Shown: positions 44,301-55,530 of the stretch, piece by piece
Layout: every line of letters begins with the position of its first letter
Numbering within the stretch: the stretch's first letter is position 1
Source: Agroathelia rolfsii
Lineage: Eukaryota; Basidiomycota; Agaricomycetes; Amylocorticiales; Amylocorticiaceae
Length of the DNA: 64,000 nucleotides
Direction: 5' to 3'
NCBI GenBank assembly: GCA_018343915.1
Contig: JABRWF010000004.1
Span: 1 to 64,000, forward strand
Made by a program: the position numbers and the translations under genes
The notes under the pieces: model-generated
What the model saw: only the letters and a program-made list of their open reading frames with translations
Databases searched by the model: none
What the model was told of the DNA's origin: nothing

Positions 44301-44833
44301 TTTGGCTCAGCACGGAAAATATTAAGCTGGCCCAACCATCAAAGAAGCTCTCGGCTAAGTAGATAGGTCCTTACAGAATTACCGAGCTCATAGGAAATCA
44401 AGCAGTTCGGCTCGCCATTCCGAAGAGATGGACTATCCACGACGTTTTTCATGTATCCTTAATCAAACCACATGTCCAGGTGGAATCAAGACCGCTTGCC
44501 CCGATCCCAGAAGTAGTGGAAGTTGAGGGAGAGGAAGAACACGAAGTCCTACGCATCAAAGACAGTCGGTTGAGCCCAAGGACAAAGAAATTGGAATACC
44601 TGGTCAAATGGAAAGGATATCCTGGAGAAGACTCGTGGGAAAAAGAAGCTAACATCACCAACGCACCACGACTCATCAAGGATTTCCATAAGAAAAATCC
44701 CAAAGCACCCAAACGCTTATCGGCTGCAGTCTTTGCGGATTTACCATTTCGACCAATTGAAAACTTCACGGAAACCACGGAGAAGATAGGAGGAACTTGG
44801 GAACTTGGGATGTTCCGGAGGAAATCCCCTTAG
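41301..44833 (+). pseudogene. Gypsy-D pol: protease-RT-RNase H-integrase-chromodomain
   Basis: Open in the -1 frame from the slip site to 44362. Protease AMIDSGASSSF; RT with LRWGFNNIRIREGDKHKAAF and YIDD (near 42355); RNase H ETDASNFATGA and IRTNHKNLEYW, where the usual Asp of TDHKN is Asn; integrase HPGRHKTLELVSRNYWWP...CPNCL, TSDMIVKLP, TSDRGPQFAG and the glutamate in GQTERLNQE. A TAG at 44360-44362 replaces the Trp of KKLSAKWIGPY (G to A). The frame then resumes to a chromodomain (VEGEEEHEVLRIKDSRL..., 44520-44690). Both lesions are transitions. The polypurine tract AGGAAGGGGG (44832-44841) follows. Confidence 0.93.
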
Positions 44834-44844
44834 GAAGGGGGTAA

Positions 44845-45689
44845 TGTCATGAGAAGGGAAATTTTGCGGATTTTTCGAATATTTTCTTGTAATATTTGGA
44901 CTAGTAATTACGGAGTTATGATATTTTCTCTACCTTTTCATTTTATTTTTCTTATAAAATTACCCTTTAGGGCGTGGACTGTGGGCAGTGCAGTGGTCAT
45001 GTGATTGGCCCTCACGTGTTCCAAGCCGCACGTCATAGGAGTAATCTCGGGGCTGCGCGAACTTCTATTTTCACCATCACGCGCAGCCTAGGAACATAGC
45101 CTTCCTTCCCTGAGCAATTCCTAACGGTTACCGGTATCGGTCCGGAAACGGATCTCCACACGGATGCCCGGTGGAGTTAGGACAAAAGCTCTTTCCCTGC
45201 ATTGCCACATTTATGCTTCTATTTCCCTCTGCGCACAGACCTTCAAGGCTGCGCACGGACCCTTCAATAGTAGTATAAATAACGCATGTAACTTGTCCTA
45301 AAGAGCTTAGCTTCGACCTCTTCGCCTTCAGGCAAGTAATTCAAGGTTTGTATTCATCAAGTAGATTACTAATACATCTTCGCCTTCAGGGTATATCTCC
45401 TAGGCCTAGGCCCCCTTGTCCTAGCCCCTTTCTCTCTCTCTTTCTATTACTTGGAGGTGGTGCAAATCCCCTCATACGTGTGAATTCCAATAAGAGCATC
45501 GAATAAGTAGGAGATAACCGAGTACCCGGCTGCCCCTTTAATAAAATCAAGGGTGTAGTACCTGTGGGAAAGCTCCTGCTTAGGTACTTCGTAAGAACAC
45601 TTAAGGTCAAGAGGGTATTACCAAGAATTGAAGTAATTTGTGGGTGTTGACCCTCGAATCGCATCAAGTCAAGGAGTATCCCCTTGACA
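44845..45689 (+). repeat. Gypsy-D 3' LTR
   Basis: 845 bp, the same length as the 5' LTR. The four differences I saw are all transitions (for example CACAGG/CATAGG and CTGAAG/CTAAAG). Confidence 0.93.
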
Positions 45690-45694
45690 TAACT

Positions 45695-46064
45695 AAGTAC
45701 ATGCAAGGCATTGTATTTATACTAAATTGTTCTAGGAGCATACTCAGAGGAAAGGGTAAGGCCAATCGGCCGAAAGGTACAGAATGGAGTGAGTTACACA
45801 AAAAGAAACTGAAAGACAAAAGGATACATGTGGAAACGAGGGACGAGGGGCAAAAGGCCATATGGGAAAGGAACAATGAAATGGAAGGCGAAATGCAGAA
45901 TGGAGTGATCGGAACAGTGGAAAGGTCCGGCGGAGATTCGCACAGGAGAGGACGGAGCACCGGACTCCGGAGTTCCGCCCAAGCTGGTACGGGAAGTGGG
46001 GCATGGGGCTAGCCTGGTGCGGAGGTTGGTTCCGGAGTTGGTGTTCTGGAAGCGGCGCGTGACA
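45695..46064 (-). repeat. Gypsy-C 5' LTR, outer piece
   Basis: It continues from 38497; 252 + 370 bp equals the 622 bp of the other LTR. It ends GCGCGTGACA before ATTTC. Confidence 0.92.
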
Positions 46065-46160
46065 ATTTCGTCCATAACTCTATGAATAAAAATCGTAAAA
46101 ATATAATAAAAATATGTACAGGTATGTAAAGAAAATGCGAAAAATGTCTAACTCATAACA
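46065..46160 (-). repeat. Gypsy-A 5' LTR, piece 3 (outer end)
   Basis: It matches 2538-2633 and ends CTCATAACA, followed by GGTAC (46161-46165), the outer target duplication of Gypsy-A. Confidence 0.92.
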
Positions 46161-46165
46161 GGTAC

Positions 46166-46279
46166 ATATTTATATAATATATAATATATACACCAAAAAA
46201 TCAAGAAAAATAGGGAAAAATTCAGAAAAATAATGAGAAATTCAAGTGAAATTTATAATACAATATGCAACTCATAACA
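46166..46279 (-). repeat. Right part of the old Gypsy-B-type LTR
   Basis: Its reverse complement is the start of the Gypsy-B LTR (TGTTATGAG for TGTTACGAG). It is the partner of 1446-1621 across the whole Gypsy-A insertion. Confidence 0.82.
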
Positions 46280-46283
46280 CTTG

Positions 46284-46688
46284 ACAGTTAAGAAATGAAT
46301 ATTTAAAATAGAATTGTTTAATATTTATGGAAAGATATTTAGAATTGATAAAGTTATATGACTTTAGATAAGATAATCTTATCTCTAATAAGATTAGATA
46401 TAATGGAATATTGGAAATATTAAATAAATCAATATAAATGAATATATGCATATTATTTCAGTAAATATATACATGTAAAGAATTGTTAATATCTCAACAA
46501 CAAATAGTTGTAAAATCATGAAATAAATAATCATGTATAATATGATGTTAGAGGATTATTTGAAGTATTTATTGGAATTATTGGAAAGATATGAAGATTG
46601 TAAATATTCAATCTTTCAATACTTTCTACATAGGTAACTAGTGGACTACAAGTAGTCTATATTACACCATTACCACTAACATTTATTA
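46284..46688. repeat. Rearranged Copia-F LTR remnant
   Basis: 46284-46619 matches the right end of the Copia-F LTR as read on plus (to CAATCTTTCAA). 46624-46688 is the reverse complement of its left end (GTTACCTATA to TAATAAAC). The two LTR ends are thus joined in inverted orientation, with many CG-to-TA changes. Confidence 0.75.
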
Positions 46689-46780
46689 TGCCCAAGCTAG
46701 TACAGGGATTGGAGTGTGGAGCTAGCCTGGTGCAGAGATTGGTCCTGGAGTTGGTATTCTAGGAGCGGCACATAACACTA
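46688..46780 (-). repeat. Gypsy-C-type LTR remnant, CpG-depleted
   Basis: It matches the last 90 bp of the Gypsy-C LTR (GCCCAAGCTGGTACGGG...), but CG dinucleotides are mostly TG or CA and the end GCGCGTGACA reads GCACATAACA. Beyond it, 46781-47119 is AT-rich then unique, with no gene seen; it may hold the SEH1 promoter. Confidence 0.7.
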
Positions 46781-47119
46781 ATAAGTTATACTATAGCCCT
46801 CTTTACACCCTAGTTTGCTTTTAGTATATAATGCAGTATATAAATATAAGATAAAAATACAATAAAAAATAGTACACACATAATGATAGTTGCAGAAACA
46901 CTTTATAGGGCCATAGTTACGTGGGAGCAGAAAAATCTCGTGACCTCGTTACAGTGCCTTCCTAGTCCGGACATGGCAGTGTACTTCCTACGCGTCTACT
47001 ACTATAAGCATATCTAGCGTTAACCTGGAAACTGGATCTGGAATTGTATCCTTTGTGCAGAACTGTTTATCAGGTTCACCTCAAACAGTCTCCTGTGCTG
47101 CACTCGGACTTGCAACAAT

Positions 47120-49010
47120 ATGATCCAAACCGGACTCATCAAGCACGCACATGCAGACCTTGTCACGGATGCTGCTTACGACTTTTATGGGCTTCGCCTT
47201 GCCACCTGTGGTCTCGATCAGAAGTTAGTATCTATATTACTCCGAGCCAGACTGCTATACAATCTTTTGTCACTCGCAGTGGCTGTCTATCTTGTACTAA
47301 GAGGTGTATTCTATTATCCCTCACGACTTACGCAGAATACCTATGAGGTTATAGATTGGTAGAGTCGACGAAACTCATGTCTCATTTTATTCGATAGAAT
47401 CAAAGTTTGGCAAGCGGACCAAACCACTGGTCAATGGACGCTTGAACAAGAATGGCGTGTTAGTTCCCTGTTTTCATTGCCCCCCTCCCCCTCCTTCCAG
47501 ATGGTTGTGTCTGACGAGCAATCTGCTTTAGGCTCACGATGCTGCAGTTTCTAAATTAAGCTGGGCACATCCTGAGTTTGGCTCCATCCTTGCTTCAGCT
47601 TCGTATGACCGGATTGTCAAAGTTTGGGAACGCCGCTCTGCAGATGCGTCTACTCAAGAACACGGCAATATTGTTGGCCCTCTCCATTCTGGCACAAATG
47701 GCCTTGAATTATCTGATGATGGTACATTGGGGGGTGTATCCCGGGTCAAGACGAAATGGGCAGAAATGTCCCTATTACCAGAGGCGAAAGGCACTGTTCG
47801 TGCAGTTGAGTTTTCCCCGCACCATTTCGGCCTCAAACTTGTACGTCTCAAAGGAACTTTATTTTACTGCTGAGTTTTAATTGCTGATGAATACGGTATC
47901 CTTATTCCTTTAGGCATCGATATCCACTGACCATCATCTTCGCTTATACGAGTGTCTTGATTTACGCACATGGACACTCGCCGATGAAGTTGATATGCTC
48001 ACGCTCCCTCTCCAATCAACCTCGTCGCCATTTGCATCCACGCCGACGCCCACTCATACCCAAAACGCCCCTGATGGCGCATCTGTTGCTCAGGCTTTAC
48101 AACAGGCAATGCCAAGGCAGGGTATTGTTTCAGGATTAGCATCAAATGTTAGTGCAGGAAACAGGGAAGCCGACGGCGGTTGGTGTCTTTCTTGGTGTAA
48201 GGAGAGATATTGGGGGGAAGTGCTCGCCGCAGGTAGCGGGGTTTCAGGTGTTGTGCACGTTCGTTGCTCCTTTCGCGTAACTCTGCAATCATTGTCAGTA
48301 TAATTGATTCAGTTCAATAGATTATCCGATTCTCGCCATCGAGAAGGACCACTGTTCTACTTGCGCTGAATCCTCATCCCAGCGATCTTGCGGTTCCAAC
48401 AGCTGGAGCGGCACCGTCATTCGGTGTGGCTGGAATATCGGTTGTTGATACGGCACCCCCTAAATATGCCATAACAAGTGTTGCCTGGGCCCCTTCATGT
48501 GGACGATCCTATCATCTCATTGCCACCGGTAGTAGAGACGGCCATGTGCGAATCTGGAGAATCAAACCTGCCAATGAAGGCAATGAAGAGGGTGAATTGT
48601 CTGACACGGACGGTCAATGGGAGGCGTCTGTGGTTGCTGATTTCAACGATCATCGGTATTTCTTTTTAAATCTGCTTCCATGTTTTGTCAAATGCTGTGT
48701 TCGCACTCACATGCGTCATTCATTTCAATCTGATAGGTCATCAGTTGGCAGAGTTGAATGGAATATCACTGGGTATGTAATGCTAAGTTATATATACGGT
48801 ATTTCCCACTTATACACGTTTTCTTATACCAGGACCATTCTTTCGTCAGCCGGCGACGATGGCCGTATTCGACTCTGGAAAATGACGACTGGTAACGTTT
48901 GGCGTGCAGCGGGAAATATTGGCGTTGAAGAAGCAGAAGACAATGATGACATAGATAGCAGTTTAGTCGGCAACACGAAAAATCAGGCTGGGGTCCGCAT
49001 GGATGAATAG
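47120..49010 (+). CDS. SEH1: Nucleoporin SEH1 (WD40)
   Basis: Exons 47120-47223, 47398-47458, 47532-47840, 47914-48258, 48321-48655, 48737-48772 and 48833-49010 give 455 residues. All phases agree. Seh1 is a beta-propeller of the Nup84/Nup107 nuclear-pore scaffold and of the SEA/GATOR2 complex that regulates TORC1. Diagnostic segments are [82 protein letters not shown] and [23 protein letters not shown]. It is longer than yeast Seh1 (about 350) through low-complexity inserts after DEVDML and an acidic C-terminus. It is the first host gene from the telomere, about 340 bp from the last LTR remnant. Confidence 0.92.
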
Positions 49011-50103
49011 GATGTTCATAAATAATTATATTTGTGGTATTTTGATCGCTACCGAACCCAAGCCTGGATCCTATTGAATAGCAATAGTACTTTTCCATAA
49101 ACGACAGCCTCATTGCCGTTGTTAGTGAATTATTACACTTTCCTGATACCGTAGCGCCATCGGTCACTCGTCGTACTCCCTTTGGCTAGGCCGTTGGCAA
49201 ATACAACCAAAGCTGTGTCTGCGGTGTATTCCATTTACGATGTTACTAGTACCTTATCAAGATATTAATACCGGTAAACTGAATTACATCAAATATTCAG
49301 CACTGGTGCCAATGTTTCTCTTCATGCGATTATGATATGATCTTTTCAACCCGACTCGGATGGTTTAGCACTTCAGCGTAATAACAGCGCAAGATCAATC
49401 GGTAAGTGACTGGTAGCAACTGAATATCAATACAAATGACACTACTACTGCAAAACCTGTGGCAAGTTAACAGCTGGGCACTGATAGCGGCACTATTAAG
49501 TAATAGCCGTGAAGACTCGGTATGACACTCCGTCTAGGATGTCACAGATAGTCGTTCACGAGAAAAGAAAAGATAAAAGAGTAACCCGTTTCTGCTGTAC
49601 TCGACTACGATACATGGAGGTATTTATACGTAGAAAAACTAGAAATTACAAGCATACAGATGACTTGCAAATATTGTGTTCGACATGCGAGAGGGTTGTG
49701 AAATGGAATACTTATGCTAGTACAATGGAACTCCTATCACACATATTGGCCTGTCGTAATAAAAGAAATAAAGCAAAATAAAAATAAGAAAGAATGATTA
49801 TCTAATCCAATCGACCATAAGGTCTCGATCCGTTACACTCTAATTTCAGAGCGCCAAACCGGATCAACTTTGAAATAACATCTTGGTCCGTGACACAACT
49901 TGAACCGAACGCTTTTGATTTTCAATACTCGAGTCCAGTCGTGCGAAATTTAAAGGACTGCAAGGTCTGGAATAAAACTCAAAGGCTTCAGGTTCGCCGA
50001 TAACTAATCGATTGAGTTCCTGGTATTTCCTATTTACTACCAGTGGGGAGTTCCCGTTGGCCACTGGCACCGATAGTGCTAACACTCAATATATACGATA
50101 CCC
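49011..50103. other. Intergenic region with a possible BED-finger remnant
   Basis: This 1.1-kb stretch separates SEH1 from the histone-fold gene. The only suggestive frame is 49509-49781 (+, 90 codons), whose C-terminus LCSTCERVVKW...LLSHILACRNK has C-x2-C...H-x3-C spacing like a BED zinc finger, as found in hAT transposases. No transposase domain or terminal repeat was seen nearby. I treat it as a possible fragment only. Confidence 0.3.
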
Positions 50104-50955
50104 ATGAATGAACTTGGCCATAGTCTCGTTGAAACTGGATATGCTCAGCCCTCGTCGCCTTCAGAACGCTTCGAAAAAATAACGTTGAGCGAAAATGATG
50201 CAAATGCCTCAGGCTCCGATTCACTGGACCCCGGAGTCAACGGTTCAGATAGGGATGACGAACGGGATTCGAAGCAGATAGAAAACAAGAAAAAGGAACC
50301 AGATACTCTAGAACGTCCGGCAGGCCATTCAACTCTACCCATGTCAAGAGTCCAGAAGATTCTGAAGGCAGACGAGGTGCAGTACAAGGCGACAAAGTTG
50401 AGTTGATACTGCAATTAACCCATATATCATGTGCATTTGGTTAGGAATTGCCCACGATTGCTAAAGAAGCTGCATTTATAATCTCCTTGGCGGCAGAAGA
50501 GTTCATTAAACGCTTGTCAGAAGCAGCACAACGCGTTGCTGAGCGTGAGCGACGAACAACTGTCCAAAGTAGAGACTTGGGTGTGTGCCGAAACAAGACA
50601 CAACTGTCCATGTTCTGATAAGCATATACTCAAGCGACCGTTATAAGAAAAGCGGACGAATTTGTGTTCCTTGAGGGTCCGTCTTGTCTCCACTTGCACC
50701 CAAATGTTATCCACGATCATAACTATTCAAATGATAGAGCTCGTTCCTTTCCTGATGTCTCCGTCAGCTTCAACTCCATCCAGTGGAAAGAGGGGTGCTA
50801 CCAACTTGAAATCCGCAAAACCTGGCTTAAACGTGAAGGATAAATCGATGTTGCTAGAGCAATTTGTCAAAGTGCAAGGCCCACCAGTAAATCCGGCTTC
50901 GGTTGCAACTGACGTAGTGATGAAAGAATTATCTGGCATCAACCACGGGGAATAG
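50104..50955 (+). CDS. Histone-fold (CBF/NF-Y) protein, POLE4/Dpb3-like
   Basis: Exons 50104-50376, 50445-50580, 50635-50676 and 50738-50955 give 222 residues with consistent phases. An acidic N-terminal region (residues 1-75) is followed by the histone fold: LPMSRVQKILKADEELPTIAKEAAFIISLAAEEFIKRL, then TVQSRDLATVIRKADEFVFLEE. The Lys-Ala-Asp and ADEFVFLE signatures are those of the NF-YC-like group that includes DNA polymerase epsilon small subunits and CHRAC-type remodeller subunits. Which complex it joins cannot be decided here. The first intron uses GTGCAG at 50377; reading through gives a premature stop. It runs divergently from nothing and faces the MFS gene tail-to-tail (346 bp apart). 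Confidence 0.85.
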
Positions 50956-51301
50956 AAATGACAACATCGGTCTCCACTTGATATGCTACGTAGTAATTCA
51001 TGGACCTTTGTATAGGTACATTTGAAACTAGCACATGCGGCTGGATATTTTGAATGATGTGTGCATGTCTTTGAAAACTCCTTTCCAAGCTGTTTTCTAC
51101 TTTTCCTAAATTAGTTCAGGATACAAAAGCAGCAAGAAAACAAGAAACACGTTAACTCTATGTGATAACTATAGTCTAAACTGTTGAAACATGATACAAC
51201 ATTCTCGTGCACCTCATGCACCTTGTACATAGCAAGATACTCTATCCGTGGGATTACGATCTCTTTCCTACATGACTGCAGAGGCGCCAGGTTAATATAG
51301 C

Positions 51302-53633
51302 CTAATGTCTAGATCCCATTTTTCTTTCCTCCCGCAAAACCGCATGCTCCCTCCAGTCACCACCCTTCAGCAACACAAGGATCAAGAGCAGCTCCGCTAT
51401 TACAACAAGTCCAGCCCATAGGGTATATAGGCCACCATCTCCGATGGCGTCCTAGAATGAAAAAAAAAAAAAAAGTTTATAAATATTTCCACTTATAAAC
51501 ATTGAGGGAAATGCTTCACCTGTAATGGCACCGCAACTTCCGCTGCAACAAATGCAAGAATTCCTCTGAAGGAGCTGTTTGTTGCTACCGCCGTGCCGGA
51601 TCTACCAACATTTGCATCTACAATATACGCTAGCGTGCTTGCGTAGACGAATCTATGGCATGTCATATATTAGCCATGAGAGTATGTGCCATAGAACAAA
51701 ATACATACAGCCCTCCAAATCCAGCAAAGAATAGGAAGACACAGACAGCAGCCACATGCACATGATATTGACATACCCATCCATAGCCAATCAAGGACAA
51801 TGGCAAAATGGGAATGCCATGAATTGTACTTTTGAGGCGCATCTGAGAGGGAAGGATGAAATACTCAGGAAAATATACGGGATCTTAAGAGAAATAGAGG
51901 TTTACTTCGGGTATGCTTATCCCATTGTTCCGTGCTACGGTCTTGGCTAATATATAATCAGACCACCGACCACCAACCATACTACCCACAATGGCACCTG
52001 TTGAAATGGTTCAACTTATAGCAGGGTAAGATTAGCAATGGAAATACCAATTCCGAAGGATAACAAGGTTAGTCCTGTAAATAACGAATTATATCCATAC
52101 TTGATACTGAGAGTTCGAGCGCATGTGTAGCTAATGCAAAAATTCATGGCAAAGAGGATGCCTGTATGGAACGTCATTTGTCATTATGACCAGTGACTCT
52201 ATCGCTCAACCTGGCTTACCTGATGCTACAAGAATAGCAAGATTGTTCCATCTCCTCAGGATTAGACCTACAGGTTTAAAAGGATTTACATCTAGCAAAG
52301 ATAGCTTGATTTCTCTCATGCCACTATTGACATCCGTGTCAGGTGTAGCATGCTTCTCTCCTTCGTGACATGATGGATTTTCATGTCGCTTGATTCCGTC
52401 ATCATTTCCTCTATTTATGCCTTCTACCATGGTGCTTGTCTCACTTTTGGCAAGGTCGCGGGCACGCTCCCGCTGTCTTTTTTTGAGAACGCCCTGATAA
52501 ACCATGCTGCGCTCGCGCCGAAAAGTATCCTTGAATAAGAGGAGGAAGGACGAAAAGATGATACCACCAAAGATGACAAGGAACCAAAACGAGGCACGCC
52601 ATGAAAAGGCATCCGTAAGCACTCCACCTAAAGGTAAACGCACTATGAGGAAGGCTGCTGAACAACGAAAAATAGCGCCATTACCGAGAATAGGTCCAAG
52701 CGAAGGTCCTAGCATGGGTGCAGCATAATATAGGCCCATTTTCGAACCACGCTCTTTGGGATCGTAAATGTCTGCCAAAGTTGCTGCGCCAATAGCCATC
52801 ACAGCACTTGAACTACATAAAACAGAGATGAGGAAATTATCATTCAAAATACTGGTCCTTGGGAACAGACGCACCCAGCAGCTTGAAGACACCTCATGCC
52901 AATGAGAAGTCCGATGGACTTCGAAATAGCAACAATTGCTGAACCGACCGTAAACAGAGCAATGGATACAATGTAAACCATCTGGAGAGCGCATAAACAC
53001 TAGATCAAAACATCAGTTAAACAGTGGATCTCATACCTTACGGCCTTTGATCTCACTTATTGCGCTCCATATATACGGCGCATTGCCCTGGATGAGGATA
53101 AAAAGGGATACGCTCAGCGAAATTTCCGATGCGGACGCATGGAGTTGTTTCTCGATCTCCTCGTTTGAAGCTATAAACAAATAAAAATTCGTGTATCAGT
53201 CTAAAATAACACCAACATTGCAGGAAGGATTGCTACGCAAACTCCATTGAAAATAGGCAAATGGAGCGGACAAAAACTTGAAGAAATAAAGGGAAGAAAA
53301 CATACGATTTTGAATATTGGCCGAGAGACCCGCAATCATGGAGGCACCAGCCACAATGCATAACACAGCATTCTAAATGATTTCTGTGAGATCGAAATTT
53401 CGTAACAGTGGGAAGTAATATTTTCTCGCCTTGCGAGCATTGGACCACTGGCGGGGATCGTCTTCAACATGCACATGCTCAATGTCTATGACTTGATTCG
53501 CATCCTTCTTCAGAGGAGATGGTCGCTGAGATATTATTTCATGGTTTTCCTGCCCGATAGTTAGGTCACTAACTAAAGTCACGGGCTTGGAATTTATAGT
53601 CTGGGATATGGGCCCACTGGCAGCTGTGGCCAT
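51302..53633 (-). CDS. MFS transporter, DHA1 drug:H+ antiporter type
   Basis: A multi-exon gene with start MATAASGPISQ at 53633 and stop TAG at 51302-51304 (...EERKMGSRH). The family signature DPRQWSNARK is followed by NAVLCIVAGASMIAGLSANIQN, ASEISLSVSLFILIQGNAPYIWSAISEIKGRK, then VMAIGAATLADIYDPKERGSKMGLYYAAPMLGPSLGPILGG and FSWRASFWFLVIFGG: a plasma-membrane proton antiporter of 12 segments with a long cytosolic loop between helices 6 and 7 (52206-52520). Exon 1 is 53430-53633. The first intron (53373-53429) must be GC-AG (AAG|GCGAGA...TTTAG), since no GT donor restores the frame. Exon ends after 52200 are approximate. Substrate unknown. Confidence 0.82.
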
Positions 53634-55530
53634 AGTTAAAGCCGTAAGAATTCGTGAACTCCCAGTCAAGGGATTATGGTCGTAAAATAGGGGTATGACA
53701 ACTTGCAGTCGAGGGCAACTGCAGGACGACGGCTGACTACCACCCTTCATTACATACACGACCATTTATAAAGGTGGGAATGCATGGCTTATAATAAAGT
53801 CTGCCTTCGGCATTGTACGGCAATGGTCGGCAATGTATCGGCGCGCTATGATTGACAGCGTCGGGCGGCTGACAGCATGACTAGATTGAAGAAGATTGAG
53901 AGCGGGAGCCTGCCCATGGGCTATGGGTAAATGCAGCAGTTGATAGTGTACTCATGGTTAAAGTCAGACAACCTGTTTGTAATTATGTAGTTCCTCCCAA
54001 GCCAATAGGGTTCAAGATGCTGGCAGCCAGAATACTAGTAATAGGAGAATGCCCCAGCACAACTTGAAATGGCTGAAACGGTCCTTGTCGGAGGTAACGC
54101 CGACGAGCTAGCCTCCCAGGCAGCCGATAATACACACGTGATGATAGTCGATCACAAGTCGTAAGGCTCTAGTCGCTATCCCTTCAATCTCCTCAAAATG
54201 GAACTCTGGCATTTACTGCCGGTACTTCGGCCGAGAAGTGCCGTGCATGTGACTATGTGGCCTCGAGAGGCTGAGACTCTGGTGGGCCATCGTGCGCTGC
54301 TTACAGCCTCCTTCCAAGCCATTGTAATCTGCACCGCCATCTCAAAACCCACTCTGTAAATCCATAGACTACTTCCTGCTTGTATATATATTGAATAAAT
54401 GAATACTAGCCACAATCCGTTCACATCTTTCTCACCGCGATATTTTCCTGCCCCGAGTGACATGTCGACTAGAAGTAGCGATTAGCTAGACTTAATGGCA
54501 GAGCTTTGAGATGATGAAGGTCATCTACCATTGGCCTATCCAATGGATATAGTCGTCATGATGCCCCTCAGCATCTACTTAAGGTGGCATGTCTATGGCT
54601 CATCGAATCCATCCTCGTCCCATCATCTTTCCACTGACAATCATATCTCTTTTAATTCTGAGACCACAAGCTATCAAAAGTATCGGATATTTTGAAGGAC
54701 GAACTAGACTATAGTATAGGTTGTACTATGTACCCAGGGATCTGGATGAAAGGAGTTAGGAGATTCAGCGAAATCTACGACATATCCAGATGGTCAGCAA
54801 TATGCCAACAGGGTGATCGGGGAAGGGTATTTTCAATGTGGACCTTAAAGATTCACTTTTCGAAGGATAGCAAAGGGTCCAAGGAAGTAGTCTGTCTTCC
54901 CGCAGCCTATATTGATCACGGAGATGAGATGTTTGCCGTCGAGAACTTCACACAGGCTTTCAATGATGTAATCATGTGGATCATGACCAAGGGCTTCCCG
55001 TAAGATTTGACGGATACAAGAGTGCCCAGATTAACTACTAAAGCCCAAGCCATCAGAGGCATGGCCACGATATGATATAGAATAGAGGAGAATGCACTGC
55101 CAGTGGCAGTTATATTGTCTATTATCTCTATCAGTAACGCTCATTCATTGATTGATTGCCTTTTGTTTTGCGCATACTATTAGACGCATCACCCCATCGC
55201 GTTGAGTCATGTGATCATTATCCGCTGTTTTGGGTCTCGGCTCCACGGCAGTATCATTGGCCATCATCGGCACCAAATACTGGGACTGCCTACCAGTGTC
55301 TTACGACGACAAACAGGCTAGCCGCTGGCAGGCAGAGACAGAGGCAATGCCATCATAGGCCGCCCAGCCAATAGCAAGTACACACAGTAACGCATCCAAT
55401 TACCAGTGTACTGGCACACCAATATTCATGAATAATTGATAATATTATAGGCTTACAGACAAGTACAGCAAATGAATAAGAAAAAGGCCAAGTCCCAAAA
55501 CAGATGGCTCTGCTGCGCGGCAGTAAATTA
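53634..55530. other. Intergenic region, one doubtful ORF
   Basis: 1.9 kb between MFS and nitronate monooxygenase. A plus-strand open frame at 54692-55003 (first ATG 54728, MYPGIWMKGVRRFSEIYD...) encodes about 90 residues with no recognised motif; it could be an exon or relic of a hypothetical gene. A 34-codon frame from 54067 (MAETVLVGGNADEL) is likewise unsupported. Nothing else was seen. Confidence 0.35.

Larger units (their letters stand above)
38498..45689 (+). mobile_element. Gypsy-D: young chromodomain Ty3/gypsy element
   Basis: 7192 bp flanked by TAACT (38493-38497 and 45690-45694). Both LTRs are exactly 845 bp with about four transitions between them. It has no insertions. gag and pol each have one nonsense change. 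It sits in the 5' LTR of Gypsy-C and is among the youngest elements here. Confidence 0.95.
30978..46064 (-). mobile_element. Gypsy-C: chromodomain Ty3/gypsy element with antisense gene
   Basis: Flanked by ATTTC (30973-30977 and 46065-46069). LTRs are 622 bp: 30978-31599, and 38246-38497 plus 45695-46064. Minus-strand gag (36898-38211) and pol (33044-36826); a plus-strand spliced gene lies between pol and the 3' LTR. GC-rich and of a different lineage from A, B and D. Gypsy-D sits in its 5' LTR. Confidence 0.94.
1627..46160 (-). mobile_element. Gypsy-A: chromodomain Ty3/gypsy element, host of the nest
   Basis: The element starts TGTCAAGG and ends CTCATAACA. It is flanked by GGTAC target duplications at 1622-1626 and 46161-46165, some 44.5 kb apart because other elements sit inside it. 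On the minus strand the order is 5' LTR (three pieces between 11077 and 46160), primer site, gag, protease, RT, RNase H, integrase, chromodomain, 3' LTR (1627-2633). All coding parts carry stop codons and three solo-LTR insertions, so it is dead. The LTRs differ by about 6% in the part I compared, the highest of the nest, as expected for the outermost element. Confidence 0.93.

Noticed and set aside
1435..46284. CTTGA on both outer sides of the old B-type LTR as a possible target duplication
   Set aside because: The left end of that LTR is truncated and lacks its terminal TGT, so the match may be chance.
54067..54170. A 34-codon open frame MAETVLVGGNADEL...
   Set aside because: Too short, no partner exon or homology that I can name.
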